Part shown: positions 18,838 to 28,565 of the stretch, piece by piece
How positions within the stretch are numbered: the stretch's first letter is position 1
Layout of the letters: each line of letters begins with the position of its first letter
Source: SIG299 sp045531955
Lineage (GTDB): Bacteria; Bacillota; Clostridia; Lachnospirales; Lachnospiraceae
Length of the DNA: 64,000 nucleotides
Reading direction: 5' to 3'
NCBI GenBank assembly: GCA_045531955.1
Contig: JAZSFC010000020.1
Location: 69,861 to 133,860 of the forward strand
Program-made: the position numbers and the translations under genes
The notes under the pieces: generated by a model
The model's database searches: none
The model's input: only the letters and a program-made list of their open reading frames with translations
What the model was told of the DNA's origin: nothing

Positions 18838-20631
18838 CTATTTGTATTCAATGATTTCTTCCATCAGCAGGTCAAACGGCGCAGGGCCAAGGGACAACAC
18901 AACTTCGTGGAACTTCTTTAATGTAAAGTTATCACCCCAGTATACTTTTGCCACGTCCCGCAAATTGATAAATTCTCTGTAGCCAATGAAATAACTCAAG
19001 TAATTTGCAGGTTCTTCCACAACATATTCAAAGATATCCTGTGCCGCTCCCTGCAGTCCGTAGAAGCTTAAATACTGGCTTACTTCGTTTACTCCCCAAC
19101 CCTTGTAATGAACACCCATATCCACATACGCGGAAATACCAAGACTGGCAGAACCGTTTAGCATCAGTACTTTTGCCAAATCATTGTTCAGGCCGCCGAG
19201 ATTATATGCATAATACTCCACATAGGTTGCCCAGCCTTCCGAATAACCCTGACAGGAAAACAGATTACGGACAATCGGCAAATTCTTTGATGTTGTATAT
19301 ACATTTTGATACAAATGTCCCGGATAACCTTCATGAGCCATCGTAGTATATAAATCCTGACTTACCTGGGACTTATTAATATAAATCGTATTATTTACCG
19401 TATCATCAATCGGCGGTGTCAAATAAAATGCCGGACTCATATGCTCTTCCATAGACGGGTGTACATATTTTATTGTGTATTTTGCTTCCGGTAATTCCGG
19501 GAAGTCCTCTTTGATTTTTACAATTAAGTCTTCCAGAATTTTGTCCGGTTCTGTTTCGCAGAAAGAATAAGTATCCCACTCATTAATTACGTTAGGATTC
19601 TTCTGCATAATCTGCTGCATGGAAAGCAAAGAATTATAAACGTAACGGTCAGTATCTTCCATCAGTGCATCTACTGTTTTTGCAGAACCGGTCATGCTTC
19701 GTACCAAATATTCATAATATCGGATACCATCTTCAAAATAGTAGAGACCCTTTTCATTTTTTCCCGTTCCCTTTAATGCCTCTAAACCGTCTATCAGTAT
19801 CTGATATGCATTCACCAGCTCTGTCGTAATCAATTCCTTATTTCTAGCAATATAAGTCTGCTTTTCCGCGTCTGACAGTCCTTCAACCGCATTGATTTCC
19901 GTCTCAAAAACATCCAGCATATAGTTATCTTCCGGTGTTTCGATGAACTGACGGCACTGGTCAATAATTTCCTCTGCCGCGTAATCAGACATAAACAGGC
20001 CGGCTTCTGACTTCGCCTGCTCAAATTCCACCAGTTCCGCAAACATCTCATCCACCAACGCCACCAGGGCAAGATAGTCCTCTACATCCTGTACTGTGCG
20101 GAATTTATACTCCGCTAAAAGTACCGGCAGCTGTGCCTGATAACCGGTTACCGGGCCAAGCACTTCCGTATACAGAATTAAGTCCTGTACTGAAAGCTCT
20201 GTATCGATATAATCCATCATAATATCGTATGTAAACTGCTGTTCTTTCGTTAATTCCTCGTAATTGAAGGCTGCTATCTCTTCTTTTAATTTCTGCATCT
20301 CCCCATACGACTGCTTCATTTCTTCTATATCGAAGGAACCCAAGCTTGGCTCATACTCCGTAATACCAAAATTTTCCGGATGCGCCAGGGTATAATGCAA
20401 ATTGATGGTGTTCAGTTTAATTTCGTCTAAAAACAGCTGCTCGGTAAAAGCATCAAACAGTTCTTCCGTGGTTGGAGCCGGTGTCGGGGTTGGTGTGGAA
20501 GTTGCTGTTGGTGCAACAGTTGCTGTAACCGCATTTGGCACTGCATTTTCCGTGTTCTGCTGTTTTCCGCAGGCTGCCAGCATTAATACACCAAAGGTTA
20601 CCAATAAAATTTGAATTTTTTTATACTTCAT
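18838..20631 (-). CDS. DUF885-family lipoprotein, putative zinc peptidase
   Basis: 597 residues. A lipoprotein signal peptide ends in LAAC (Cys21), followed by a TPTPTP linker and a large helical domain of the DUF885 family. The motif MAHEGYPGHLYQ (HExxxH) with the downstream SEGWATYVE block is characteristic of this family and suggests a metallopeptidase active site; biochemical function is poorly established for the family. It is surface-attached. The neighbouring amidase shares the same type of linker, suggesting both act in or on the cell wall. Confidence 0.88.
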   Translation of the reverse strand: MKYKKIQILLVTFGVLMLAACGKQQNTENAVPNAVTATVAPTATSTPTPTPAPTTEELFDAFTEQLFLDEIKLNTINLHYTLAHPENFGITEYEPSLGSFDIEEMKQSYGEMQKLKEEIAAFNYEELTKEQQFTYDIMMDYIDTELSVQDLILYTEVLGPVTGYQAQLPVLLAEYKFRTVQDVEDYLALVALVDEMFAELVEFEQAKSEAGLFMSDYAAEEIIDQCRQFIETPEDNYMLDVFETEINAVEGLSDAEKQTYIARNKELITTELVNAYQILIDGLEALKGTGKNEKGLYYFEDGIRYYEYLVRSMTGSAKTVDALMEDTDRYVYNSLLSMQQIMQKNPNVINEWDTYSFCETEPDKILEDLIVKIKEDFPELPEAKYTIKYVHPSMEEHMSPAFYLTPPIDDTVNNTIYINKSQVSQDLYTTMAHEGYPGHLYQNVYTTSKNLPIVRNLFSCQGYSEGWATYVEYYAYNLGGLNNDLAKVLMLNGSASLGISAYVDMGVHYKGWGVNEVSQYLSFYGLQGAAQDIFEYVVEEPANYLSYFIGYREFINLRDVAKVYWGDNFTLKKFHEVVLSLGPAPFDLLMEEIIEYK

Positions 20632-20702
20632 TATTCTCCTCTTTTCTGTCGATTTTTCTGAACGTATTCTACGTCTCTCGTATTCGACATTTTTTGCTAT
20701 GT

Positions 20703-21005
20703 TTATACTTCAAAATCCATGCAGGATCTTGTTTTTGTAAATGGACGGACCTGATTATCTGCCACTTTCACATGCGCCGGATGACTCGCATAAGTCTTAA
20801 GCGCGTTTTCGTCTACAAATGTAGAATCAAGCATCACATCTGCATTGGAACTTGCCAGACATTCCGTTTGTACTTTGATGTCGATTAATCCCGGAATTTG
20901 TCCTGCAAGCCCTTCCAAACCTGCCTTAATTCCTGCTTTCACCGCTTCTTTTTCGGCACCTTGAAGTTCCTCTTTTAATTGCCACAAAATAATATGTTTA
21001 ACCAT
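20703..21005 (-). CDS. Dabb (stress-responsive A/B barrel) domain protein
   Basis: 100 residues beginning MVKHIILWQLKEE, the characteristic first strand of dimeric alpha/beta barrel (Dabb) proteins, with the conserved SHPAHVKVAD block near the C-terminus. ATG 21005 is used because it follows GGGAGG; the upstream in-frame ATG lies inside the hairpin. The ribosome site is on the 3' side of a terminator-like hairpin whose T-run touches the start codon (21006-21067), so expression may depend on readthrough. The function is unknown; some family members are stress proteins or small enzymes. Confidence 0.85.
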   Translation of the reverse strand: MVKHIILWQLKEELQGAEKEAVKAGIKAGLEGLAGQIPGLIDIKVQTECLASSNADVMLDSTFVDENALKTYASHPAHVKVADNQVRPFTKTRSCMDFEV

Positions 21006-21067
21006 AAAAAAGCCTCCCACTATAATAGAATCAAATTTACCCAATTTACTCTATTATAATAGGAGAC
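21006..21067 (-). terminator. Terminator-like hairpin directly before the Dabb start codon
   Basis: Leftward, the arms around a short loop near 21040 share CTATTATAATAGA-type sequence (about 25 nt each, imperfect). The 3' arm ends GGGAGGC, and six T residues (21011-21006) then run straight into ATG 21005. The structure would end transcripts of the PadR/HAAS operon and, in readthrough RNA, hide the Dabb ribosome site. The TATAAT-like repeats could also act as -10 elements. Confidence 0.65.
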
Positions 21068-21092
21068 TTCAAGAAAAACAAGTCTTATAACA

Positions 21093-22613
21093 CTATAAAA
21101 ATCTTACATTTATATCACCGGAGATAGTTTTTGCTTCAATTGTTTTTGTCGGTACCGTACTCTCAGACTTTGTCTGTCCATAAGTAGTACTATCGCCGGA
21201 CACACTGTGCATCGATACCTGATAAGTTTCCAGGGCTTCTATGATGCGGATTTCCACATCGCCGGAGGTACTGTTTGCAACTATATCCGCATCATGACGG
21301 CTTTCTACAGAAACCTCACCGCTTTGGGACTTTACACTGTACTTTTTGTAATCTGCCTTTATACTAATATCACCACTGGCGGTATTTGCTTCCAAAGAAT
21401 CACCGTGGCAATCGTTGACATCAATATCACCACTGGCAGTACCGAGCTTCGCATGAGCTCCCTGAATGGCATCTGCAGAAATATCACCGCTGGCAGTACC
21501 GATTTCCACGGTTGCGGCCTGTACACACTTTATATCTGCGTCACCGCTGGCTGTTCTTACTACCAGGGTTCCTACACCATCCACACCTTCCAGTCGGTCC
21601 ACCCGGCAGTCTCCGCTCTTTGTAGCTACCGTAACATTTTTTGAAATGGTTTTCACTAAATGCACATCTCCGCTCATAGATTCTGCGCTTATACGGTCAC
21701 ACACCAGATAATTGGCGTTAATATCGCCACTCTTAGTATGTAGGGCCAACTCTACCGGTGTTATCTCGTTCAATTCCATATCGCCGCTGCTACTGCCGGC
21801 TTCCACCAGTACTACACCTGCCGGGAGAAATATTTCAATTTCAATCGACGGGGACATGCTGAACTGGAAGAATCCGCTTTTCTTTTCTGTTTCCTGGTTG
21901 CGGCGTACTCCTACATAGAAGGTATCTCCCTCCTGCTTTGCATAAAACGGATACAGCATCGCTGTTTTGTGGGAATAATAGTGGCAGACTGCTCGTGGCT
22001 GGGCATCCTGGGTGGAACGGAACGTCACATCTGCAAAATCAGCATCCAAAACGACTCTGCGACAACCTTCCACGCCCTCTCCGGACTGCTCCACATTCGG
22101 TTCTCCTTCCGCATCCTTTTCGCTACCCTCATAAGTGTAGGAACCATCCCCATTATAAGTATAATAATGGTTCTTCTTCGCCTCTTCAAAGTGATACTCC
22201 ATCTTTTCCGCTGCATCTTCAATTACCTTGCCGGCTTCCTTCATGACAGTATCAAAAACCTTACCAAATTTTTTCATGGCAGCATCAAAGGACTCGGCAA
22301 AAGATTTTTCCTGAAAATAGGTACCGGACTGGGAGGCTCCCCGGAAGCTATCGCCTTCCTTCCCCTGTTCTCCGCTGCTTGTGCTGCTTTCTGCTGTCTG
22401 AAAACCGTTTCCGGCGCCCTGCTGCATTTCACGAAGCTCATCTGCCAGGTCTTTAATGCTGCCCAGCTCTGCAATTACCTGCTCCTCTGTTTTACCATTT
22501 TCCAGGCCGACGCGGAAACGTTCTTCATAATCACTGACAATTTCCTGTACCAGTTCCTCATCAAAATCACTTAATGCACTCTGTAAAGCACCCATATACT
22601 CTTCTTTTTTCAT
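21093..22613 (-). CDS. HAAS (DUF1700-like) domain protein with DUF4097 beta-helix
   Basis: 506 residues. The first 65 residues (MKKEEYMGALQSAL, then DYEERFRVGLENGKTEEQVIAELGS) form the alpha-helical HAAS/DUF1700 domain that often partners PadR regulators. The C-terminal 300 residues hold twelve copies of a short SGD(I/V) repeat (TKSGDINA, TASGDISA and so on), the right-handed beta-helix of the DUF4097 'putative adhesin' family. No membrane helix is evident, which is unusual because many relatives carry one between the two parts. It lies 16 nt after the PadR gene. Confidence 0.88.
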   Translation of the reverse strand: MKKEEYMGALQSALSDFDEELVQEIVSDYEERFRVGLENGKTEEQVIAELGSIKDLADELREMQQGAGNGFQTAESSTSSGEQGKEGDSFRGASQSGTYFQEKSFAESFDAAMKKFGKVFDTVMKEAGKVIEDAAEKMEYHFEEAKKNHYYTYNGDGSYTYEGSEKDAEGEPNVEQSGEGVEGCRRVVLDADFADVTFRSTQDAQPRAVCHYYSHKTAMLYPFYAKQEGDTFYVGVRRNQETEKKSGFFQFSMSPSIEIEIFLPAGVVLVEAGSSSGDMELNEITPVELALHTKSGDINANYLVCDRISAESMSGDVHLVKTISKNVTVATKSGDCRVDRLEGVDGVGTLVVRTASGDADIKCVQAATVEIGTASGDISADAIQGAHAKLGTASGDIDVNDCHGDSLEANTASGDISIKADYKKYSVKSQSGEVSVESRHDADIVANSTSGDVEIRIIEALETYQVSMHSVSGDSTTYGQTKSESTVPTKTIEAKTISGDINVRFL

Positions 22614-22629
22614 TATTATTTCTCCCTTC

Positions 22630-22941
22630 TTACTCTGCTTCTACCAAGCGGCCCACCGCTGCTACAAACTCGTTCCATTCCTGCGCCAGCAGTTGTTGAC
22701 GCGTTCTTCCTTCTTCTGTTAAATGATAATATTTTCTTGCCGGTCCTTCATCCGATTCCACCAGATAGGTTTCCACCAAAGCCTCTTCCTTCAGACGCTT
22801 CAGCACCAAATAAAGCGTTCCCGGTGCTATTGCCATTTCCTGCGATACCGCGTCTGTCAGCTGATATCCGTAACGGTCCGCATGTTTTAGCTGGGACAAT
22901 ACGCAAAGCTCCAGGGCACCCTTTTTAAATTGTGCGTTCAA
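22630..22941 (-). CDS. PadR-family transcriptional regulator
   Basis: 103 residues from TTG 22941, placed by AAGGAGG 8 nt upstream and by the family start (NAQFKKGALELCVLSQLK). The winged HTH is plain (DRYGYQLTDAVSQEMAIAPGTLYLVLKRLKEEALV), with the ARKYYHLTEEGR beta-wing. PadR repressors of this type usually control their own operon. Here that is the HAAS-DUF4097 gene, so this pair is probably a small envelope-stress module. Confidence 0.9.
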   Translation of the reverse strand: MNAQFKKGALELCVLSQLKHADRYGYQLTDAVSQEMAIAPGTLYLVLKRLKEEALVETYLVESDEGPARKYYHLTEEGRTRQQLLAQEWNEFVAAVGRLVEAE

Positions 22942-23207
22942 TATATTTCCCTCCTTTTTCATGAATATTTTGTTTTGATGTGTATATCTTACCACAAGCT
23001 ATTCTATAATGCAATATAGTTTTCATTAAAAAATAATTAGAATAGCTACAATATATTTACTATCTTCCATATATGCTCTGTGATATCTAAATTTTGATGA
23101 ATATCTCTCCAAATACTCTAATTACCTCTGTTATTACAAATAATCAGATATATTAAATATTGCTTTTCTATAAACTTGGAATTGCTGAATGGAGAAGACT
23201 ATGATAA

Positions 23208-23420
23208 AATAAGTATAAAATTCTAAATAAAATAATTATAAGTAATTGTATTCATTTTTTAGATGATAAAAAATCAGAAGCCGTTTTGAGGTTTATGGTA
23301 CATTCAATAAAAGCATATGTATCGCAACTCCAAACAAAAATAGAAAAAAATTTGGTATTATCCAAAGAAATATTGGAAACAATCTATAAAGCTATAGGCA
23401 ATCGCTTTCTTTTAACGTAA
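23208..23420 (+). other. AT-rich intergenic region with a weak coding remnant
   Basis: The 596 bases between the PadR gene and thyX (22942-23537) contain no complete gene that I can support. An open frame from 23208 to a stop at 23418, with an ATG at 23295 (42 codons, no ribosome site), encodes a helical peptide (FMVHSIKAYVSQLQTKIEKN). It could be the C-terminal remnant of a TetR-like regulator or chance. The sequence becomes clearly AT-richer here, marking the left edge of the island. Confidence 0.3.
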
Positions 23421-23537
23421 TCTCATAGATAACTGTATGTATGACAAGTAATAATTTTTTTATTACATAATTCGAAACATTACAATATATTTTATATTAA
23501 CATTCCAAATTACAAATAATTAAAGGAGGATATAGGA

Positions 23538-24164
23538 ATGCGAGTAATTAAACCTGAATACAAAATAGTCGACGACATTAACGGGCGGGAAATGCTAAAA
23601 AAGATTGAGGAAATAGGTCGTGTGTGCTATAAAAGCGAAGCAAACATCACTGATGATTCTGCAGAGAAGTTTGTAGCAAATATAATTAAATCTGGACATG
23701 AATCAGTAATAGAACACGAAAAAGTCTCTGTTCGGATTATCTGTGACAGAGGGGTTAGTCATGAAATAGTTCGTCACCGAATAGCTAGTTTCAGCCAGGA
23801 AAGTACTAGATATTGCAATTATAGCAAAGATAAATTCGGCAAAGAACTAACTGTTATCAAACCACTTTTTTGGAATGAAGACAGCACTGAATATCAATTA
23901 TGGTTAGAATCTATGAGCCGCATCGAAGAAACATATAATAAACTGATTGAAATGGGCGCACGTCCAGAAGAGGCTAGAAGCATTTTACCTAATAGTTTAA
24001 AAACAGAAATTGTTGTTTCTATGAATTTAAGAGAATGGCGCCACTTTTTTAAACTCAGAACATCAAAGAGAGCACATCCTCAAATGCGAGAAATTGCCTG
24101 TGAATTATTAAAAGAATTCAAACATATTGTCCCTGTAATCTTTGATGATATAGACTGTGAATAA
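23538..24164 (+). CDS. thyX: Flavin-dependent thymidylate synthase
   Basis: 208 residues. Makes dTMP from dUMP with FAD, NADPH and methylene-tetrahydrofolate. The ThyX signature RHR-x2-S-x4-S-x-R is present at residues 79-91 (RHRIASFSQESTR), with the C-terminal NLREWRHFFKLR block holding the conserved dUMP/FAD contacts. AAAGGAGG precedes ATG 23538. It is AT-richer than the neighbours to the left and forms a single-gene unit with its own terminator, so it was probably acquired with the island. It may be the cell's only or an additional thymidylate synthase; this cannot be told here. Confidence 0.95.
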   Translation: MRVIKPEYKIVDDINGREMLKKIEEIGRVCYKSEANITDDSAEKFVANIIKSGHESVIEHEKVSVRIICDRGVSHEIVRHRIASFSQESTRYCNYSKDKFGKELTVIKPLFWNEDSTEYQLWLESMSRIEETYNKLIEMGARPEEARSILPNSLKTEIVVSMNLREWRHFFKLRTSKRAHPQMREIACELLKEFKHIVPVIFDDIDCE

Positions 24165-24173
24165 CCCTTTTCG

Positions 24174-24237
24174 GAACACCAAGTGCTTCCCCATACTAGA
24201 TTCTGCTTCATATCCTAGTATGCGGGAGCATCTGTTC
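24174..24237 (+). terminator. Hairpin terminator after thyX, tail split by the IS insertion
   Basis: A stem of GAACA..GTGCTTCCC..CATACTAGA pairs with TCTAGTATG-like..GGGAGCAT..TGTTC. The IS256-family element begins 8 bp later. Rejoining the flanks across the element restores the T-rich tail CTCTTTCATTTTAG, consistent with an original terminator. Confidence 0.65.
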
Positions 24238-24245
24238 TCTTTCAT

Positions 24246-25739
24246 GAGTGTATGAAATTTTTTCTGTAAATTAAATATTTAGCTTAAAGGTCTTCTGTGA
24301 TAAAATAATTTTATCTAAGGAGGCCTATAATTATGGCAAGAGAAAGGGAACCCATACACAAAGTACAAATGACAGAAGGAAAACGAAACATCAACCGGCA
24401 TCTTCTGGAGGAATATGACATCGAGTCTGCACAGGATATCCATGATGTCTCAAGGATCTGCTTGGCGGAACCATCAAGGAAATGATAGAAGCTGAGATGG
24501 ATGAGCATCTTGGTTACAGTAAATCGGAACGTTCTGACAGCGGTGATTACCGTAATGGTTATAAATCCAAGCAGGTAAACAGCAGTTATGTAAGCATGGC
24601 GATTGATATTCCACAGGATCGACGCTCCACCTTTGAGCCACAGGTCGTTAAAAAGCGTCAGAAAGACATTTCCGACATCAATCAAAAGATTATTTCTACA
24701 TGTATGCCAAAGTAATGACTACAAGGCAGACTTCGAATACTCTGAAAGGTATCTATGGCTTTGAAGCATCCAAAAGATTTATTTCTGATGTAACATATAA
24801 AATCCTGCCACAGATTGAAGACTGGCAGAATCGTCCATTATCCGAAGTATACCCGGTTCTCTTTATTGACGCCATTCATTATTCCGTGCGGGACAATGGC
24901 ATCATTTGGAAGCTGGCTACTTATGTAATTCTTGGAATTAATCTAGAAGGACGTAAAGAAGTTCTGACCATTGAAGTAGGAGAAAACGAAAGTTCCAAGT
25001 ACTGGCTCTCTGTTCTGAATGAACTGAAGAACCATAGAGTAAAGGACATATTGATTCTTTGTGCCAATGGCTTAACCGGTATCAAAAAAGCCATTACAGC
25101 AGCTTATCCACAGACAGAATACCAGCGTCGCATTGTTCATCAGGTAAGGAATACACTGCAGTATGTGGCAGATAAAAACTGCAAGCAGTTTGCAACAGAT
25201 TTAAAGACCATCTACCACTCTGCTACAGAAAAAAAGGCATTAAAAGCCCTGGAACGGGTAACAGAAAAATGAACGAAAAAATATCCGAATTCAATGAAAA
25301 GCCGGAAACAGAACTGGGATGTTATTTCTCCAATCTTCAAGTTTTTTGCAGAGGTACGTAAGATTATTTATATCACGAATGCTATCGAAAGTCTCAATGC
25401 GACCTATCGCAAGCTGAACTGTCAACGGAACGTCTTTCCGAGTGCCAGTGCCCTGCTGAAAGCCCTGTGCTTATCCACGTTCGAGGCGACCAAGAAATGT
25501 AGCATGCCGGTACGGAACTGGGGCCAGGTTTACGTGGAACTGAGTATCATGTATAAAGGACGTCTTCTGGAATAGGGCGTAAAAATCCGTATTCAGACAG
25601 CCGGGATTTCTCGGCCGCGCTTGACATGTTCGAAAAGTACTGTTATATATAAAGCAAGGTCAGAAAGCACTGAAACAGCGCCTTCCGACCTGACATTATC
25701 ATAGAAGATTAGTATTTACAGAGTTTTTCTCACACACCC
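24246..25739 (+). mobile_element. Degenerate IS256-family insertion sequence
   Basis: 1494 bp. The terminal inverted repeats are imperfect, 26 bp long and align without gaps: left starts GAGTGTATGA and ends TCTGTAAAT, right (reverse complement) starts GGGTGTGTGA and ends TCTGTAAAT. An 8-bp direct repeat TCTTTCAT flanks it at 24238-24245 and 25740-25747, the target-duplication size normal for this family. The transposase inside is broken, so this copy cannot move on its own. Confidence 0.88.
24333..25575 (+). pseudogene. IS256-family transposase, multiply disrupted
   Basis: Starts at ATG 24333 after AAGGAGG (MAREREPIHKVQM). A missing base near 24447 (DIHDV|LKDLLGG) shifts the frame. A two-base insertion near 24697 (QKIIS|MYAKVMTTRQ) shifts it again, and a stop at 25270 replaces the Trp of the ERVTEKW region; the frame then reads on to 25575. 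The first catalytic Asp of the DDE triad also appears changed (CANGLTG where the family has DGLTG). Recognisable mutator-type blocks include EMDEHLGY, YRNGY and AIESLNATYRK. The protein is not functional. Confidence 0.9.
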
Positions 25740-25795
25740 TCTTTCATTTTAGTGTAGTAGTGACATCTTGCTAAAAAAACTTGTTTAAAATTCTA

Positions 25796-27499
25796 TTATA
25801 ATGTATATATTTTCTTTAACTTTTCCTTACAAACTATACAGTCTTTTTCATCTAATTCACATAATTGAATATTCACCTCTGCGAGCGAAAATCTAGAAAT
25901 ATTTATTTTTCCCTCTGGATTAGACGTAGATTCACTGTTTATTAAATTTCTATTACAAAATAATGATAGCACATAAAAGTCTGTGCATTTCTTTAATTTA
26001 TCATTAGAATTTATTATTTCGTTTATATAATTAAAAGTAGGCATTATATCACATATTAATAACACTTTCTGAAAATCACTATATTCATTCCACAAAGCTT
26101 TTTCCAATTTAATATGTTCATCGCCCTTATGTACAGAAGGATAAGAATGGTATATCACATTGTTCGCAATCCAACAATCCAATAAACTGCTCCCAATAAT
26201 ATTCCCCTCCATTCCGTATCCTAGAACTACTTGAACATCGTTAAAATTCTGATTATACATCTCCATAATGCATTGTTTAATATCAAATAGAATTTCTGTA
26301 TTACCCAAGAATGCGGCAATATTAATCCACCCTAAGGTTTTCTTTCCCTTCTGCCAATGAAAATGTCCTTCTCGATAATTAGAATCTTTTTTTAAATGTT
26401 CAATCAAAAAATCTGATTTTTCGCAAATTACAACATCTTTATCAGCTAATCTGATTTCTGATTTTTGTTCCCCCTCAGTCACAAGCGGCAATTCACCTGC
26501 ATTTTCTGTACTCCCTTTTATATCGGATTGCGCAATAGGCAATTTATGTACATATTTTGAACCACTAACTTCCTCCCAGTTTTCGGCCATATATGCGTAA
26601 TCATGTAAGTCAAATTCATCTTTTTTACAAATCGCCAAAGAAAAACGGTTAACATATGACGTCCCATTATCATTTGATAGTACTTTTCCCAAGCTTCCAA
26701 TTTCAATATATCTATGAGTCTCTCCAGCATCCCCTATTACATCCAATTTACTTTCAGAAGTATGATGATGTCCATATATAAAAGTATTTATTCCTAATAA
26801 ATGTAACGTTTCCTTTACCACTTCTGCATTTTCTAATGTTGCCAATTCCCTATTTCCCGTATTCGTAAAACTATGATGTGTCGCTACATATATATTCTTA
26901 TTTCCTTGTTGTATAAGTTTCTCAAGCTCATCCCTTAATTTTGGCACATCTATATATCCTATATGATCTGTCTCTAAATGACTTTCCTTAACTAGAGAAT
27001 TTACTCCTACAATTACAACCTCTGCTTCTGTAATGTTTATGTGATTTAAAACTGCTCTCTTGACATCAAATTCTTCTATTTGATAAAATTCTTTGTAAAA
27101 TGAAATGAAATTTTCCAATTTTATCTCATACAAACTTGAGGCTTTTTTAGCATCTATTCCATTTTCATCACAGTAATTATCCAACTTAGCCCGATTAATG
27201 TCATGATTTCCTGGCAACAACAATATATTCTTTTTGTCTATTTTCAAAGTTGCACATAGCTTCTGTAAAATATCTAAAATATCTGCATACTCCTTTTTTT
27301 GTGCCTTATCTACAATATCTCCTGTGATAACCAGATATTTAAATTTTATTTTTTCTTTTTGTTCCAAATTCAGCAAAAAATTTTCCCATTTTTGATAATA
27401 CTCATTCTTATTATCCTTACATAATTGCGATTTACTTTTATTATCTGTATAATGAATATCTGAAATAAATAAAATTGCACTATTATTTGTCACAACCAT
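25796..27499 (-). CDS. Metallophosphoesterase fused to a phosphoribosyltransferase-like domain
   Basis: 567 residues, third gene of a tight three-gene set. The N-terminal 290 residues form a calcineurin-like phosphoesterase with all metal motifs: SDIHYTD, TGDIVD, PGNHD, THHSFTN and YGHHH. This resembles cyclic-nucleotide phosphodiesterase-type (Icc/CpdA-like) enzymes. After a linker, the C-terminal third has a PRTase-like core (VVLGYGMEGNIIGSSLLDCW, then KVLLICDIMPTFNYINEII) in which the PRPP loop is degenerate (DIMPTF instead of DDxxTGxT). It ends with a Cys pair (CIVCKEK). ATG 27499 has AAGGAG upstream and overlaps the preceding gene by 17 nt. Substrate and role are unknown; hydrolysis of a nucleotide-like product made by the set is one possibility. 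Confidence 0.8.
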   Translation of the reverse strand: MVVTNNSAILFISDIHYTDNKSKSQLCKDNKNEYYQKWENFLLNLEQKEKIKFKYLVITGDIVDKAQKKEYADILDILQKLCATLKIDKKNILLLPGNHDINRAKLDNYCDENGIDAKKASSLYEIKLENFISFYKEFYQIEEFDVKRAVLNHINITEAEVVIVGVNSLVKESHLETDHIGYIDVPKLRDELEKLIQQGNKNIYVATHHSFTNTGNRELATLENAEVVKETLHLLGINTFIYGHHHTSESKLDVIGDAGETHRYIEIGSLGKVLSNDNGTSYVNRFSLAICKKDEFDLHDYAYMAENWEEVSGSKYVHKLPIAQSDIKGSTENAGELPLVTEGEQKSEIRLADKDVVICEKSDFLIEHLKKDSNYREGHFHWQKGKKTLGWINIAAFLGNTEILFDIKQCIMEMYNQNFNDVQVVLGYGMEGNIIGSSLLDCWIANNVIYHSYPSVHKGDEHIKLEKALWNEYSDFQKVLLICDIMPTFNYINEIINSNDKLKKCTDFYVLSLFCNRNLINSESTSNPEGKINISRFSLAEVNIQLCELDEKDCIVCKEKLKKIYTL

Positions 27500-28562
27500 T
27501 CTCCTTCTCACATATATCACATAAATCTGTTTTTATTTGATAGCCAATCAAGTTCTGCTCTTTCGATATTGTATATAATGAAATTCTATTTTGGGGTCTT
27601 CTGTATATTGTCTTAATATCTACAACGCATAATTCTGCACTTACTTTCCCACCAAAATATTCAATTATTGTCCTGGCACGACCAACTTCTCCACCTAAAC
27701 ATATTACATCAGAAACTATCACATAATTTTTATTATCCCAGATACTTTTCTCAAAATGTTTTCTATGTACGTTTTCCATAGGTCCTAAATGATCAAGATA
27801 AATCATATCAATATTAAACAACTGTGCAAGTTGTGTAGATATGAAACCTCCATTCATTGTATGAAAAAACAAACACATATCCACGTTTCTTGTATAATCC
27901 TGCGATAAAATATTCTGTTCTATTAATTTCATACCTAAACAATAAACCCCGAACCTAAAAAATCTAGGATTACTTTCAGCTAGGTCTTTTACATTAATAT
28001 ATTTAGATAAATAGACAGGAACTGAGGTATGTTGCTCATCGTCATGTGTCAAGTCAACTGTACAATCTATGATACTTTTTGTTAATTTATTTTCGAAAAT
28101 CTCCATAGATTTCTTCGTCAACTCAGAATATGTCAATACTCGCCTCGATGTTCCAAGCATAATCGATACCATATTAACATCTTCCTTCAACATGCTAATC
28201 TTTTCACCTAAATACATCTTATTAAAAATATCTCTATGCAAATTTAGTAGATAAACATTTCTTTTATGAGCACAAAACTGTCTTTTTATAAAACTTACAA
28301 ACGTAATTATATTATTACTAGAAATATCATCAATCCTTGCAAAATTAATGCAAAGATTTTTGTCTTCGTAAGGATATCCGTAAATATTACTAAATATATT
28401 AGCATTTGCTTTTTTGCAATAAATTCCTTGTTGCTGACGAGAAGCACTTTTTTTATCTTCTTCATCTTCTTCCATAAAATTATTTATACCTGTACCCAAG
28501 GCACACTCCGCATGTATATTGATATAATAGGTACTTTCATCGTTAAGTATTGAATATAGCAT
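27483..28562 (-). CDS. Phosphoribosyltransferase-like protein
   Basis: 359 residues, middle gene of the set. The first half is not recognised. The second half has a type I PRTase-like core: CLFFHTMNGGFISTQLAQLF (the pyrophosphate/hood side), then YVIVSDVICLGGEVGRARTI in the place of the PRPP-binding loop, followed by a glycine before the next strand (FGGKVSAELCVVD). The loop retains Asp and Gly-Gly but not the exact DDxxTG pattern, so PRPP binding is possible and not certain. The C-terminus ends in CDICEKENGC, a likely metal or disulphide site. GGAG precedes ATG 28562, 3 nt after the stop of the STAS-ATPase gene. I know no named family that fits the full length. Confidence 0.65.
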   Translation of the reverse strand: MLYSILNDESTYYINIHAECALGTGINNFMEEDEEDKKSASRQQQGIYCKKANANIFSNIYGYPYEDKNLCINFARIDDISSNNIITFVSFIKRQFCAHKRNVYLLNLHRDIFNKMYLGEKISMLKEDVNMVSIMLGTSRRVLTYSELTKKSMEIFENKLTKSIIDCTVDLTHDDEQHTSVPVYLSKYINVKDLAESNPRFFRFGVYCLGMKLIEQNILSQDYTRNVDMCLFFHTMNGGFISTQLAQLFNIDMIYLDHLGPMENVHRKHFEKSIWDNKNYVIVSDVICLGGEVGRARTIIEYFGGKVSAELCVVDIKTIYRRPQNRISLYTISKEQNLIGYQIKTDLCDICEKENGCDK

Positions 28563-28565
28563 CTC

